From Microstegium vimineum (taxonomy: Eukaryota > Streptophyta > Magnoliopsida > Poales > Poaceae), in the NCBI GenBank assembly GCA_022036555.1, contig CM039120.1, positions 28,642,991 to 28,706,990 on the forward strand: a stretch of 64,000 nucleotides of DNA, given 5' to 3'. Positions 1 through 10,884 of this stretch are shown here, one piece after another; positions within the stretch are counted from its first letter, which is position 1, and every line of letters starts with the position of its first letter. The translations under genes were made by a program, and so were the position numbers. Below the pieces are notes generated by a model. That model did no database searches and was not told the DNA's origin. It saw only the letters and a list, made by a program, of their open reading frames with translations.

Positions 1-172
1 CTGGTTCTGATGTGTTCTCACTTCCAGATGAACAGTCTTCACTTGATCCATCTAAAACCCTTTCCTGGTCTTTCAGTTCATTAACCTCATTATCACTTTG
101 TTGGTGTGAAACAGAGGAGAAACCAATCTTTTGAAAAATGCTGGTTGAGTATCTGAAATGATTATGCGGAAC
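1..172 (-). CDS. Host gene exon 2 (partial): probable mitochondrial protein, GrpE-like candidate
   Basis: This open stretch begins at a good acceptor (CAG before base 172) and stays open for 57 codons to the window edge. It joins in phase 0 to exon 1 at 2488-2628. The peptide is rich in S, Q, D and E, with a segment around IFQKIGFSS followed by an acidic, poorly conserved region. By general recollection, plant mitochondrial GrpE (Mge1-type nucleotide exchange factors for mtHsp70) has a similar layout: a presequence, a Q-x-x-GFS-like segment, then an acidic linker. The diagnostic GrpE coiled coil and beta domain would lie outside the window. The gene structure is fairly secure; the family name is tentative and other organelle-targeted proteins are possible. 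Confidence 0.55.
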
Positions 173-942
173 CTGGACAAATGCATGTAAGCATCTATAA
201 GAACAGAGCAAACTAGAAGAGATGGACAAAATAATTTACCAAATAGCATGAATACGTAGCACTGTTTTTTTTTTATCTAGGTATTCCCTAAGCTGTGCCC
301 AGTAAATAGTAGTCAACGAACTTTAACATAACAGCAAGAATGGTGTTTCAGCAGAAGTTCTTACAACTAAACATATCAGATTACTACCGAAGTCCAATAC
401 CAATAGATGGTACTGGTTTTCTAGAAGATTGTGAGTAATAATACATGCATCATCAGTATTTGCAGAAATAACCAGAAAACAAAAGGAAGGAAAAAACATG
501 CACTTCCTGTCTGCCAAGATTATATCCTTCCCTCAACAGTCGGCATTCAATGCTTACAATTGAATAGATACATTAAAATAAGAAGCTCCATAGACAGGTC
601 CAACTACCCACCACTCCATGTAATTTTCCACCATGTACCAACAAGTCCAACTTAAGCACCATGTCATCTTAAGTAGGTGTAGTAAAGAGAACAAGGGTTT
701 GTCACAGAAGCCCAACTTGTTTTTTATTGAAATACAAACAACTTTATTTTATAGAGAACATCCTAGGGAACAACTTTATGTTTAATAAACTAACTCTTTT
801 AAATAAAACAAATATAAAAAATTATTTCTGATCAGAGAGAACAAAAAAATATGTCACTAAGTTTGCTATACCATATTTAATGCCTATGTCGTACAGTTCT
901 GTCTCCTCATCTGACACTAAGACTAAAAAGTGAGAGTGAATA

Positions 943-985
943 ATGTGTGTTTGTGTGTGTGTATGTGTGTGTGTGTGTGCGCGCG
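943..985. repeat. (TG)n microsatellite ending in CGCGCG
   Basis: An interrupted run of TG dinucleotides (about 16 units, with a TTG and a TATG interruption) grades into GCGCGCG. It sits within the host intron. Such alternating purine-pyrimidine tracts are length-variable markers. Confidence 0.9.
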
Positions 986-1787
986 GAGGGGGTTTGGAGA
1001 CTTTCTGTATGTCTCTTTTTTCTACTATTAATACAATGATACGCAGTTCTCCTACGTGTTCGATAAAAAAAAATAAGACATAAATTCAATTATTCAAAAG
1101 GACAATGTGGTGGCCACGTGATTCCAGTTAGTATCCATCAGTCCTGATGAAGTTTTTTTGCTTCAACATGAATGGATGTGATAGAAATTAAAAAATACAA
1201 TGGAAAATAAAACTGAACTTACATTTACCTTTATAGTAGACAAAACTTAAAAGACAAATGCTATGTGACCATGGGTTGGAAAATTTCTGACCAACACATG
1301 ATTACCTATTTTCGGTGTACCAGATAGGAGCTACAGCTCAATCCAATAAGTTTTTTTAACACTATAGTAACAAAGGCTCAGGGTTAATAAAAGAGCAGAT
1401 AAGATCACTTTATTATTCTAGAACGAACATCTGTTCGTCTGCATTACTTCAACACTACTTTTCAGCGAACAAACAGTGTTTTCCTCTCACAACAAATCAG
1501 CATAAGCATTCAACATAAGTCAAATTTCAGCGCAACAAACAGGGCCAAAATTTCATCAAAATTAAGATGTAAAGTCATCAAAGGCTGGAGCTTATCTAAA
1601 AATTCACATAGCTAAACTGCCTCAACCCCTAAGAAGCAGCTACTGAACAATTTAAATTAACTGAAAAAACCTCAGTTTACTCAAAGCTTGCTTCGCTCCC
1701 ATGTTTGACAATATAAATTGGAACACTACCAAATAATTCCAATTACAAAATAAGTTTTGACGAAATCAACATTCGTTAATCTTGTTT

Positions 1788-2025
1788 AACTCCATACCAA
1801 ATTATAAATCATTCCAAAATTTTTGAATAGTCAAATTATCTCAAGTTTGACCAAAATTATAGAGAGAATTATAAATATTTTTGACATCAAATAGGCATAT
1901 TCTGAAAATATAATTGACGAAGAATGTAATGATACTTCGTTGGCGTCACAGAATTTGGTCAAACTTGAGGTGTTTTGACTCTCCAAGATTCCTAAAATGA
2001 CTTATAATTTGGAATGGATGGAGTA
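1788..2025. mobile_element. Stowaway-like MITE in the intron
   Basis: An inverted pair of ends is visible: CTCCATACCAAATTATAA on the left and a matching arm ending in TTGGAATGGATGGAG on the right, flanked by TA. Inner arms also pair (CAAATTAT...TCAAGTTTGACC against GGTCAAACTTGAGG...TATAATTTGG). The size (about 235 bp), the TA flanks and the CTCC...GGAG ends are typical of grass Stowaway (Tc1/mariner-derived) elements. The copy is diverged. Confidence 0.7.
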
Positions 2026-2487
2026 CCATAATAATAGTTGTACTCTAAAACGTTGAGCTACAAATGTGAGGAACAAGGAACAATCATCAACCAACAAATC
2101 CTCAATTATCACACATAAAACATCCCTAAGGCTCTGTGTAGGTTCCCCTTTAGTTTTCACGAATAAAAATATGTCAGCTAGATGAAGATCACACGTTATA
2201 GCCTAAAACCCTCCCAGCAACAACATTTTGATTGAACATCCCACGGGATTTTTTTATTATCCCACCCAAATTCCGTTACATCATCTTAAGCTACTAATAG
2301 CAATAAGAAAGTACAAATTCCAGCCCCGCCGACAAACGCATAACGTTCAATCCCTAGGTGTGATGTGCGAATCGCATCTCATCAACCGCTGCTAAAAGAT
2401 TAAAGACAACGACTAGCGCCACAGCAATCAGCAACAGACCATGGAATCACAAACCATGGGGCACAAGAGATGGTCCAGAAATCTCAC

Positions 2488-2628
2488 CGAGACAGGCAAA
2501 CAGGAACCGGCGAACTGCTCCACGGACGCCGCCGCCAGGGCCCCCCGGTGCCGCCCCGCGACTGATGACGCAGCCACTGCGCTGGCGCATTGCCTGGAGA
2601 CTCGCGCGAGGAGGCGCGCGGCCGCCAT
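2488..2628 (-). CDS. Host gene exon 1: mitochondrial-type presequence
   Basis: Forty-seven codons run from an ATG in a strong monocot context (AGGATGGCGGCC) to a GTGAGA splice donor after a TCG codon. The peptide is rich in A, R and S and lacks acidic residues for the first 35 positions (MAAARLLARVSRQ...), which is the classic amphipathic presequence pattern for import into mitochondria. Reading on past the donor soon meets a stop, which supports splicing. The exon joins in frame to the exon at 1-172. GC content is much higher than in the intron, as usual for grass 5' exons. Confidence 0.7.
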
Positions 2629-2900
2629 CCTAACGCTGCCTTGATTTCTACCGGGAAGCAGAGAGAGAAGAACGGAAGCGTGTGGAAGGAAGGGAGCTGC
2701 AACTGCAAGACTGCAAACGCAGCAAGGGAGGGTTTGCGGAAGGGAAAGAAGGGCTCTCTTAGCAAATTACGATAATGCCCATTATACTTTTTTTTCTTCG
2801 ACTCGGGGTTCGGTAGCGGTAGGGTGTTCATGTCTTTTGTCTCTGTAGGTTTTAGGAGGTCGGCTTGTCGCGCAAGAAGATGGTAAAAGCCGGAGAGGAA
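2629..2900 (-). promoter_or_regulatory. 5' UTR and proximal promoter of the host gene
   Basis: Read on the minus strand, the 130 bp before the ATG is pyrimidine-rich (repeated CTTCC, CTCTCTCT, CCCTTC), as in many grass leaders. No clear TATA box was found, so the promoter may be TATA-less. The transcription start cannot be placed from sequence. Confidence 0.4.
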
Positions 2901-3635
2901 AACCGGCGTATTGTAACTAGGGTCCAGTTATTGGTTTTTCTTTTCTGACTAAGTAAGAATTATATTATATAAAATATGGGTATATGCGTACATTACAAGT
3001 ACTATGCATTATAAAATAGTATCTACATGTGAATAACATAACTCAAAAGCTAACATGTTGATCGTTTTGCAGTATGGGTGACCGCACAACAAACATTCGG
3101 TAAATGACAATGAACGACGGCTAGCATTTCTGTATGTGAAATTGAGGATATTTTTCTTCTTTCTGGTGTCTTTCTTTTTTTTTTACCACCAAAGAAAGAT
3201 GAAGACTAATCTGAAAATTATTCTTCCTAGTCTTTCATCGTGGCCAGATCTAACCAAAAAAAATGGAGAAAAGACTGAAAAACTATTCCATGGCGACGAC
3301 ATCATCTCCGCCTTGATGCCGTCATCCGGAAACAAAAAAATTTCATGTCGCCATGTCGATGAAGATGGTGACGCCAAAGTTATCGTCCTCGTCTTCAACC
3401 GAGCCGTCATGGAGATGATGATTCCACCCTTCTCTTTCACCGTTACCGAAGATAAAAACTTCGACATGGAAACACTAAACCCTAATAACTCGATTTACTA
3501 GAGAAACTTATTAAAATTAATGGATCCCCGCTCCTTTTAACCTCCGACGAGATGCCGGAGGGAAGGGAGGGGGACAAACAGTGGTGGAGGACGGAGGGGG
3601 CGACGGTGGCTTTGGCTTCCTCCCGTGCAAGGGCT
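2901..3635. other. Intergenic, no gene recognised
   Basis: The first part is AT-rich; 3240-3620 is mixed and GC-richer, with a 121-codon open frame at 3136-3501 that resembles no family I recognise and starts in low-complexity T tracts. I see no TIRs, LTRs or splice structure here. Confidence 0.5.
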
Positions 3636-3653
3636 GAGCTGGTTATTAGTTAG

Positions 3654-4604
3654 GCTTTGTTTGGAAGACAAATATTTAGTTTAATACCCTTGTAAAATAC
3701 AACTCCTAATATTTTTCTATCCGGATCTACAATTCATTGTTTGGAAGACCAATGATAGGCTCGGTTTGATTCAAAACCGTAGGATAAAAATAATTTTCTC
3801 ATGTCTGGAAAAAAAATACGATATCTATCGTGTTCTCCTCTCTCGCGCTCGCTTCGTCTCCGCGTCATCCAGAGAAGTCTGTGGTGGCGGCGGCACACAA
3901 GCACCTTAACAGTAGCGCAAGGTCTCCTCCTCCCGACGGCGGCGGCCCACGGCTTGGGCCTCCCCATCCGCCCATCCGAGCTCCAATCATCCCACGCTGG
4001 TGGCGCGAGATCACGGCCGTGTGTGTGCATGTGCATCCGTTGATGCCTCGCGAGGCTATTAGAGCCCGGAGTACGAGCTGCACAACTTGTATGTCCTAGC
4101 GGGCATGGCGTTGGTGGCCAGGCCACAATCTCCATGGCGGCGGAGGATCCTTTGCCCGATGAACAGCAATCGTCGAGTGGCAGCGAGTGGTGGTCTGTCA
4201 CATGTCGCGGTGAGCCGATGACTCCATTACAGCCTTACCTAAACAAATACTTCACTGAGAAAAAATTGCAGCTGTATTCTTGCGCACAAGACATTACATC
4301 TAAAAGATAATTATTAGTGAATAAAAATACAAGACTCCAAAGCAAGATCTTAGCTGTTTTTTTCTAATATTTATTTTTATCTTCTCACGGAGACATAAAG
4401 TTGGATGAAGCTATAAAAAGTAGCTTATCTTAGCTCTCTCTCCCCCATTTCTCTCTCATATCCACGGATGAAGTTGTTGTTGAAACTATTTTGTTAGACA
4501 TTTTTTTTTTCTAAAATAGCTCAGTTTCATCTAGAAAATTGCTTATGAATCTATTTTCTAAAAAACAGTTTCATTAGTGAAACTGAGTTGTGCCAAACAG
4601 ACCC
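3654..4604. mobile_element. Candidate TIR transposon (951 bp) with GC-rich core
   Basis: The ends form a short inverted repeat: GCTTTGTTTGG on the left and CCAAACAGACCC on the right. They are flanked by an 18-bp imperfect direct repeat, GAGCTGGTTATTAGTTAG (3636-3653) and GAGTTGATTATTAGTTAG (4605-4622). AT-rich arms enclose a GC-rich core at about 3820-4160. The TGTTTGG-type terminus is common in grass hAT and Mutator-like non-autonomous elements, but the direct repeat is longer than the 8-11 bp those families make. No transposase is encoded, and the core could be a captured genomic fragment. Confidence 0.4.
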
Positions 4605-4622
4605 GAGTTGATTATTAGTTAG

Positions 4623-6599
4623 GGACTAAAAATTAATTTATTAGCTTGAAGTTGACAACTATTGGGAAACATGTCGCCAATGGTTAGGACCATCTCTCTT
4701 CATATCTCATGATCAACTTAGTAAATAGAAATAGAACAAATAGACACAAGATATAAGAAGACTATTATTTATTCCTTTGAATGTTTGTCATTACAACATA
4801 GAGCTCTCATGTATATAGTTATGCCAAGTAAGAGCCCACATACATACGGACTAAGATTAGGATTCATCCTTCTCCTTTTCTTCAAGAATAGAGTTCGTGT
4901 GTTTTACGACACTTCCCCTTGGGTTATTATCACAATATGCACACGCCTCATTAAAAACTCCATCTAAAAATCCAATGGGAAAAAATGGTTCTTGAAGAAA
5001 AAAGTACATCACATTCGTTACTTGTATTGCACATGTTGTCTGGTTAAAAATCTTGTGTGAGAAACTTTGAAGTAAAAACTCATATAGAGAAAAAGAGTAT
5101 AACATTTAACCTTTTTGGTCATGTACTCTTTAGGACATTTTTTTATAAATAGATATTGATCTTCATGATCTATGCATAAACTTCAACATGTTAACAGATA
5201 TGATCTATTTGATTTTTATAATTCTAGTAGTTTTTATTACCTTGATGGTAGATTCAATCAAATGGCTCTCCATCGTAAAGTCATCCTCGAACTTCACTGT
5301 TCAAACCATATTTTTATAAATATGTGCTTAATAATGTTATACAATGTCACAATAATATATATTTCAAAAGTTGACTCGAGTTCTTCTATAAATGATAATA
5401 CAAGTATAAACAAGAGCAATATGCTTCATGCATAATGACCACTTATTAGTTGTGCAAAGCAAATAAATTTTATCCTTCAAGATAAATCATTTCAAAAATA
5501 TTATGGGGTAAATAAGTTACAATATTCAATATCTTCTAGATAATGCATCAAACTTATACTAGAGTTTGAATACTTATGGTTCTTGTTTAGTGAATTTTCA
5601 AATTATATGTTTTACAAATCTTCAAGATTTTTATTGTACCACTAGTGAGTAAATCCAATCTTGTATTTGGTATTTATGGGATAATTCAATTGCCAAAATC
5701 ACTATTATTTTTATACCTTCTATGATATTTAGAAGATATCACTTCAATGCTAGCTTTCGAAATACACTTTCTTAGTGTTTGTATATCACCTTTGTAGTAT
5801 GTAAAATTCCTCAATTTCTATCTCATGGGTCAATGTTCACTTTGAAGATTGATAATGTTTATTCAAGAATCGACTGATAAATCTTTTATGGATTAACTCG
5901 TTAAGAATATTCTCATTTTCAGTAATAACACTTCTCTTATATGAGATATATTCTCTACTACATGAGAGAATATTATGTGATATACACAATATGATAGTGT
6001 TATTCACTACTAAGACATTTGATGACTATTCCCTCTAGGACATGCTCTTTTTGAGACTTTAATATTCATTCAGAAATATTTTATACCATAGACTTCTTAA
6101 TTTTTAATATGCGATTTTTATATGTTGCTACTTATATTCTTCATCAACTATATGGATATTCATAATCCACTTAGTTGACTGCGTATTCCAAATTCATTTA
6201 TTTCATTTGCCTGAAATATAACATAATATTTATTTATTTAGGAGCCTCAAATTTCTTTCGGAAATATTCGGGACACTCTTTCCAAAATCAAACCCAATTG
6301 AGGGTACTCAACCTCTCCCGACTGAAGCGAGAGAGATTCAGACGAAACCGGAGAAATGAAAGCACACTGACAGTGGAGGACTCAAACCGAAACATTGAAA
6401 GTGGAGCTCTCAACCCCTAGGGAAAAGAGACAAGAGATCAAGCAAAAAATACTTGTGAGAACTAGTCTCAAAAGTATTTCATCAAGTCCGCTGCGTGAAT
6501 ACGAATCCAACGCAAGAAGCAGAACTTGATTCAGAGGTTGGACAAGAGAGAAACGAGCGAAAGAGCAGAGCAGAACACTACACCGTACACTACCACATG
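4623..6599. other. AT-rich repeat-like DNA without genes
   Basis: No frame shows conserved domains. The stretch around 4860-5110 (a CACACGCCTCATTAAAAAC-type phrase and neighbours) resembles non-coding parts of plant Copia elements, so much of this interval may be the decayed remainder of the Copia copy whose gag scrap follows at 6600. I could not define LTR borders. Confidence 0.35.
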
Positions 6600-6893
6600 A
6601 GATCATTTATGATCACTTGGAGCCTATGAAACATCTCTGGAATTGATTCATCATCCTTCATCTTGAAGTGAGATAACTTTTCCTTGAGCATGTACAACTT
6701 GGCACTCTTTAGCGTTGAGGTGCCTTAATAAGTATCTTCAAGTCTCTTCCACACTTCAGTAGCTCTTTCAAGATCTTTGATTTGTTCGAACACCTTTGAG
6801 TCAATGTCATTGTCTATGAAATTAAGTGCCATGGTGTTGCATTGCTTCTTCTCTTACTCTCTAGGTGTGGGAGCTTTGGGATCAAGAATGACA
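6600..6893 (-). pseudogene. Copia gag (UBN2-type) fragment
   Basis: Read on the minus strand, about 90 codons match the gag domain of Ty1/copia retrotransposons. Hallmarks are an ATEVWKRLEDTY segment, then KSAKLYMLKEKLSHFKMKD and DESIPEMFHRLQVI, which are typical of the UBN2 gag core that assembles virus-like particles. In-frame stops interrupt it before the first conserved block and again after EDTY, so it is dead. It is cut off on the high-coordinate side by the Tat-1 LTR. Confidence 0.75.
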
Positions 6894-6906
6894 AAATCAC
6901 TTTCGG

Positions 6907-8201
6907 TGACATCCCACACCGTCGGATACCTAATTTAACGGCAAACTTTCAAAAAATAGTCAACGGCCGAAAGCCTGGTAACCGCCCTCCGAAAAGGGGG
7001 ATACAAGGCCCATTACAATTGAAGTCACAGCCGCAACCGAAGGCCCACGAAGGAAGAGGTGCGGGGGTCACGATTCAACCGACCCGGGAAGGCAAACGTG
7101 CCCCGGGAAGACATGACTCCGTCTCACCCGACGTCGAAAGCAGGATGACCCCGCGACCCGGAAGACGTGCCCGCGTCTCGACCCACACCGACGTCCTGCT
7201 GTCCCAAACCGGCTCAGGTCCTCATAGAGAGACTACAACTACAAAGGACAAGAAAGGGACCCCTAGGGTAGGGAACGACCCATTTTGCCCCTATACGGAA
7301 AGGAGAGGTCGCTAGCCCCTAGTTGATGACACACCTTCCACAAGATAAGAACGGGGTCCCAAGGCCACGGCGGATCGTACACCCCGTGTAATCTGGGGCT
7401 CAGGATAACGCTCTGATCCCTGTTCGAATTGGGACAAGTCTTGTTCCCAATCAGGAGACTAGACGGAGCAGGGTTCCTGGACAGAAAGGAATCATGCCTC
7501 TCGCTGAACAGAGTCAGTCTCAAATAACCCTGGCCCCTACAGGAATTCTCCGAACAGGGAGTACGTCGAGTACGGGGCTATGCAGAGGAACGGGTACCCG
7601 CTGACCAGGCTGGAGGGAATCCTGCTGCCGACAGAAACAAAAAGAATTAGAAGATGGTACAACGGTGTACCCACGGACGGGTGGCCATGACCCGGCCCCT
7701 ACACCGACGGTACAACAGACGACCATACCTCCACCAGATTATGGGTTCAACCGGACCCCCATTCAGCAACGCAACGGGGGATTAACACAACATCCAACCC
7801 CGACCATGTACAAAGGCCATAGGAATATAGTATTACGAGTGTCCACCACCCTTTCTGAAGAAGACAAGGATAAGGCACAACACCCCACATAGATCCTTCT
7901 CGGCCCACGTTTGTAACCTTCCCTGACCTCCTTGCGACTATAAAAGGAGGGCAGGGGGGCGGCGTAGGGAGGGGAGCAAGAACACACCCACTCACCGAAG
8001 CATTAAGAGACCTGAGATTCACACTCCCTCTCTCGACCCAGCTTGTATACCCCCTCCAAGAAGAGATAAGGAACACGAGCAGTCTCACACTAGATGTAGG
8101 GATTTCTTGCCCAAACCAGTATAAACCTCTTGTTTCTTTCTCACCATTCGGAACCCGGCACACGTACAAATTTACTTGTTAGTAGTTTCTTAACCCCGAC
8201 A
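6907..8201 (+). repeat. Tat-1 5' LTR
   Basis: This is inferred from a TG-type start near 6907, a CCCCGACA end at 8201, and a primer-binding-like sequence directly after it. The last 270 bp contain a TATAAAAG box at 7939-7946 followed by a pyrimidine-rich leader, as expected for U3/R. The region is GC-rich, unlike the flanking Copia remnant. No partner LTR exists in the window to verify the start. Confidence 0.55.
7939..7946 (+). promoter_or_regulatory. TATA box of the Tat-1 LTR
   Basis: TATAAAAG lies about 255 bp before the LTR end, in GC-rich sequence, in the position expected for the element's RNA polymerase II promoter. Confidence 0.6.
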
Positions 8202-8203
8202 GT

Positions 8204-8221
8204 TGGCGCGCCAGGTAGGGG
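8204..8221 (+). other. Primer-binding site region of Tat-1
   Basis: TGGCGCGCCAGGTAGGGG follows the LTR end after two bases. The TGG start fits pairing with a tRNA 3' CCA. I did not assign the primer tRNA. Confidence 0.5.
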
Positions 8222-8254
8222 GCATCGCGTGTCATGACGCCTTAGGGGTTCCGA

Positions 8255-10850
8255 ATGGCCTCTCACAACGCTGACCACCCTGGGCTCTCCATCATCCGCT
8301 TTGGGAGCCTGGAGTTCGTTTGCTCCCTGGACGGGAGCTTCACCCGCATGTCGCCTTCGCTGGATCAGGCCATCGACGCCCTGGCCCAGCCAGACGGGGA
8401 CCTCCCGACTCCTTGCAGGGGCACACTGGTCGAGGATCTTGGGCCATGAGGCCCTGGAGCTGGCCCTATCGATCCTGGGGAAGAAATCCCCCAGAACGAT
8501 GATAGAGGACTCCACCCACTCGAGGAGTTTGTGAGTGGCGTGGGGGACTCTGACGACTATGACAACAAAATCGATTACGCGGACGAACATGTCGTGATAC
8601 ATTTCGTGCGTTCCCAGTACGACTACCTCTTGGAGTCGGACCCCAGCTCTAATGGTGACGAAACGCTGCCGAGTGATGACCACCTCGGAACCATCACCGC
8701 AACGATGGGGGTCCGTAAAGACACCGAGGGGTGTACTGACAACCCCCTCTCTGACCCCAACACAGGAAGAGAGTCAGATGCGAAGCGAACGACGTACTAC
8801 GCCTCGGATGAAAAGTCCTCCGAATGCAGCGATCGTCCGCTACTCCGCAGATGCAGACCACGCCAGCACACGGAGGGCCGTAAAGCGGAGCGACCCTCTC
8901 CAAACTGTGTGCAGAGACAAGTGCTCTCCTACATAGACGCGACCATCCAAATCAAAGGAGGTGCGCTGCGGGAGGAAGGTGTGCCAGCAACGTACCCGTT
9001 CGGTCTCGTCAACGCCGCTTCCATCCTCGAATGGCTCATCGCTTTGAAGATGACCGACACCCCTGATGACGGATTCGTAGGGGCCATCGAGTCATTCTAT
9101 GATCTCATGACTGAGGAAGAACTGACTCTCCAGTTCCGATAGCACGGGGGCTGAGCATGCCACCCCCGAGGGCAACGAAACCTCCTTGCGGGAGTGCTTC
9201 ATGTGCGACGGGAGGGAATCCACTCCTGAGGGAGCCGTGCGCGACCTCGACGAGAATGGCGACGAGATCATCCCCGAGAACCAGGAGGCTTTCACCCCAC
9301 CGTACATCAACCTTGACGCCATGCGTGCCTGGAAGAACGAGCTCGACGAGGCCCGACACCAGATTGACAACGAGCGTGCCCTCCTCGAGCAGCAGCTAGA
9401 TCTCTGACCGGCGGTCGGTCCCCCGAGCCCGAGCTCGAGAGGTGCAATGCCGTATTGTCGAGGATGACGGGTCTCCACCAACCTTCGCGAGGGCACAACA
9501 GAACTTAGGAGTCGCCGCCTTGCTCGTGAGACAGTTCCTCGAGGCCGCGACGCACGAGGAAAATAAGCTTAGGGGCGAGCTACGCATCCTCCTTGACCGC
9601 GCGACGGCTCAGCATGTGGAAAGCTCGGTGCAACAGAGGGCAGGGGCTCTTTCCAGCGTCCAAAACACGTCGCTGCCCGAAAACTCTATCCGTCAGAGAC
9701 CTAGGCCGACTCCCGCAAAAGACCTGGCCTAGGCCAGGCGGCGCCCCGGCCGCGGAACGCGCTTCGATAGCGACGACAGTGACAAATGACGCGGATGGCA
9801 CCCGTGCAGGGGCGGACGACACGACCCCGATGAGGATCGGGATTCTAGTCCTAAGCCCACTGGGCCACGTTGTTTCTCCTCACGCATACATGCCGCACGA
9901 GTCCTGACACGTTTCTGGCCGCCAACCTACCTCCAGAAGTACACCGGGCTCACGAACCATGGCCTCTGGCTGGAAGACTATCGGTTCGCCTGCGAGGCTG
10001 GCGGGGCGGATGACGAAAACTTCATAATCTATCACCTACCACTCTACCTCTCGGACACCGCACGCATATGGCTGGAGCACCTCCCAAAAGGGAAGATTGG
10101 GAACTGGGGGGGCCTAAAAGAATCCTTCGTCAGAAACTTTCAAGGGACCTACATCCGACCCGGAAACTTCTGGGACCTCAAGAACTGTAAGAAGAAGCGA
10201 GGCAAAACTCTTCGTGAGTACATCCGTCGCTTCTCCCAGCAGTGTAATGAGCTCCCGAACGTGGCTGATGGAGACGTTGTCACCGCGTTCCTGTTAGGGA
10301 CGACCTACGAGTCTCTGGTTCACAAATTGGACGTAAAAAGCCCATGACGACGAAGGAACTGCTCGACATCGCCACCAATCACGCCTCGGGCGAGGAGGCG
10401 GTTGGCGCCGTCTTTCAAGGCATAGCTAGCAGAAGCAAGCGCGACAAAGTGGAAACTGAGGGACCCTCAAATCATCCACAAGAAGGGGCGAAATTTACCA
10501 CGATACGATCCGTCGCTCATCGCGGCGGCAGAAAATAATGAAGGACAACCGGACGGGCAGCTTAACGACCACTTCGAGAGGTTGCTGGAACGATCCTATC
10601 CGAACCATGCGTCCCTTGTCAAGCACCTCCTCAAAGACTGCAACCTCATGAAAAAGTTTCTCGGTGGTGGGTTGAAGAAGAGGTGGGCAAAGAAGAAAGA
10701 GGAGGACGGAGAGGACGGCGGCAGAAAGGACGACGACTACACTCCGGCGGACGAGACACTTATGATCTTCGGCGGACCGACATCATGCACCTCCAGGCGT
10801 CAGTAGAAGGTCACCCGTCGAGAGGTATATGCAACCACCCCCGCTGTTCC
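8255..10850 (+). pseudogene. Tat-1 gag, broken
   Basis: The reading starts at ATG 8255 and continues through several frames: 8255-8449, 8531-9142, 9186-9407, 9442-9732 and the core at about 9930-10350. The core carries the retrotransposon gag signature (LSDTARIWLEHLPKG, then a W..L...F..NF block, a LREYIRRFSQQCNELP segment and a TAFLLGT motif) that mediates particle assembly. Charged K/E/D-rich sequence follows at 10670-10760. At least five stops or frameshifts separate the pieces, so no functional gag is made. Confidence 0.75.
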
Positions 10851-10884
10851 CACCTTCCTCAAGTGGTCAGAGTCTCCCATCACA

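Larger units (their letters stand above)
173..2487 (-). other. Intron 1 of the host gene (2.3 kb)
   Basis: The intron lies between a GTGAGA donor (starting at 2487) and a CAG acceptor (at 173-175) on the minus strand. Both neighbouring exons are in phase 0. It is AT-rich, has no sustained reading frame, and contains a TG microsatellite and a Stowaway-like MITE. A small additional exon inside it cannot be excluded by eye. Confidence 0.6.

Noticed and set aside
3136..3501. 121-codon open frame in the intergenic region
   Set aside because: It begins in T-rich low-complexity sequence, matches no family I know, and an equally long open frame lies on the other strand.
8141..8683. 180-codon minus-strand frame over the Tat-1 LTR/gag border
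   Set aside because: It is the shadow of GC-rich gag sequence on the plus strand and crosses the primer-binding site.
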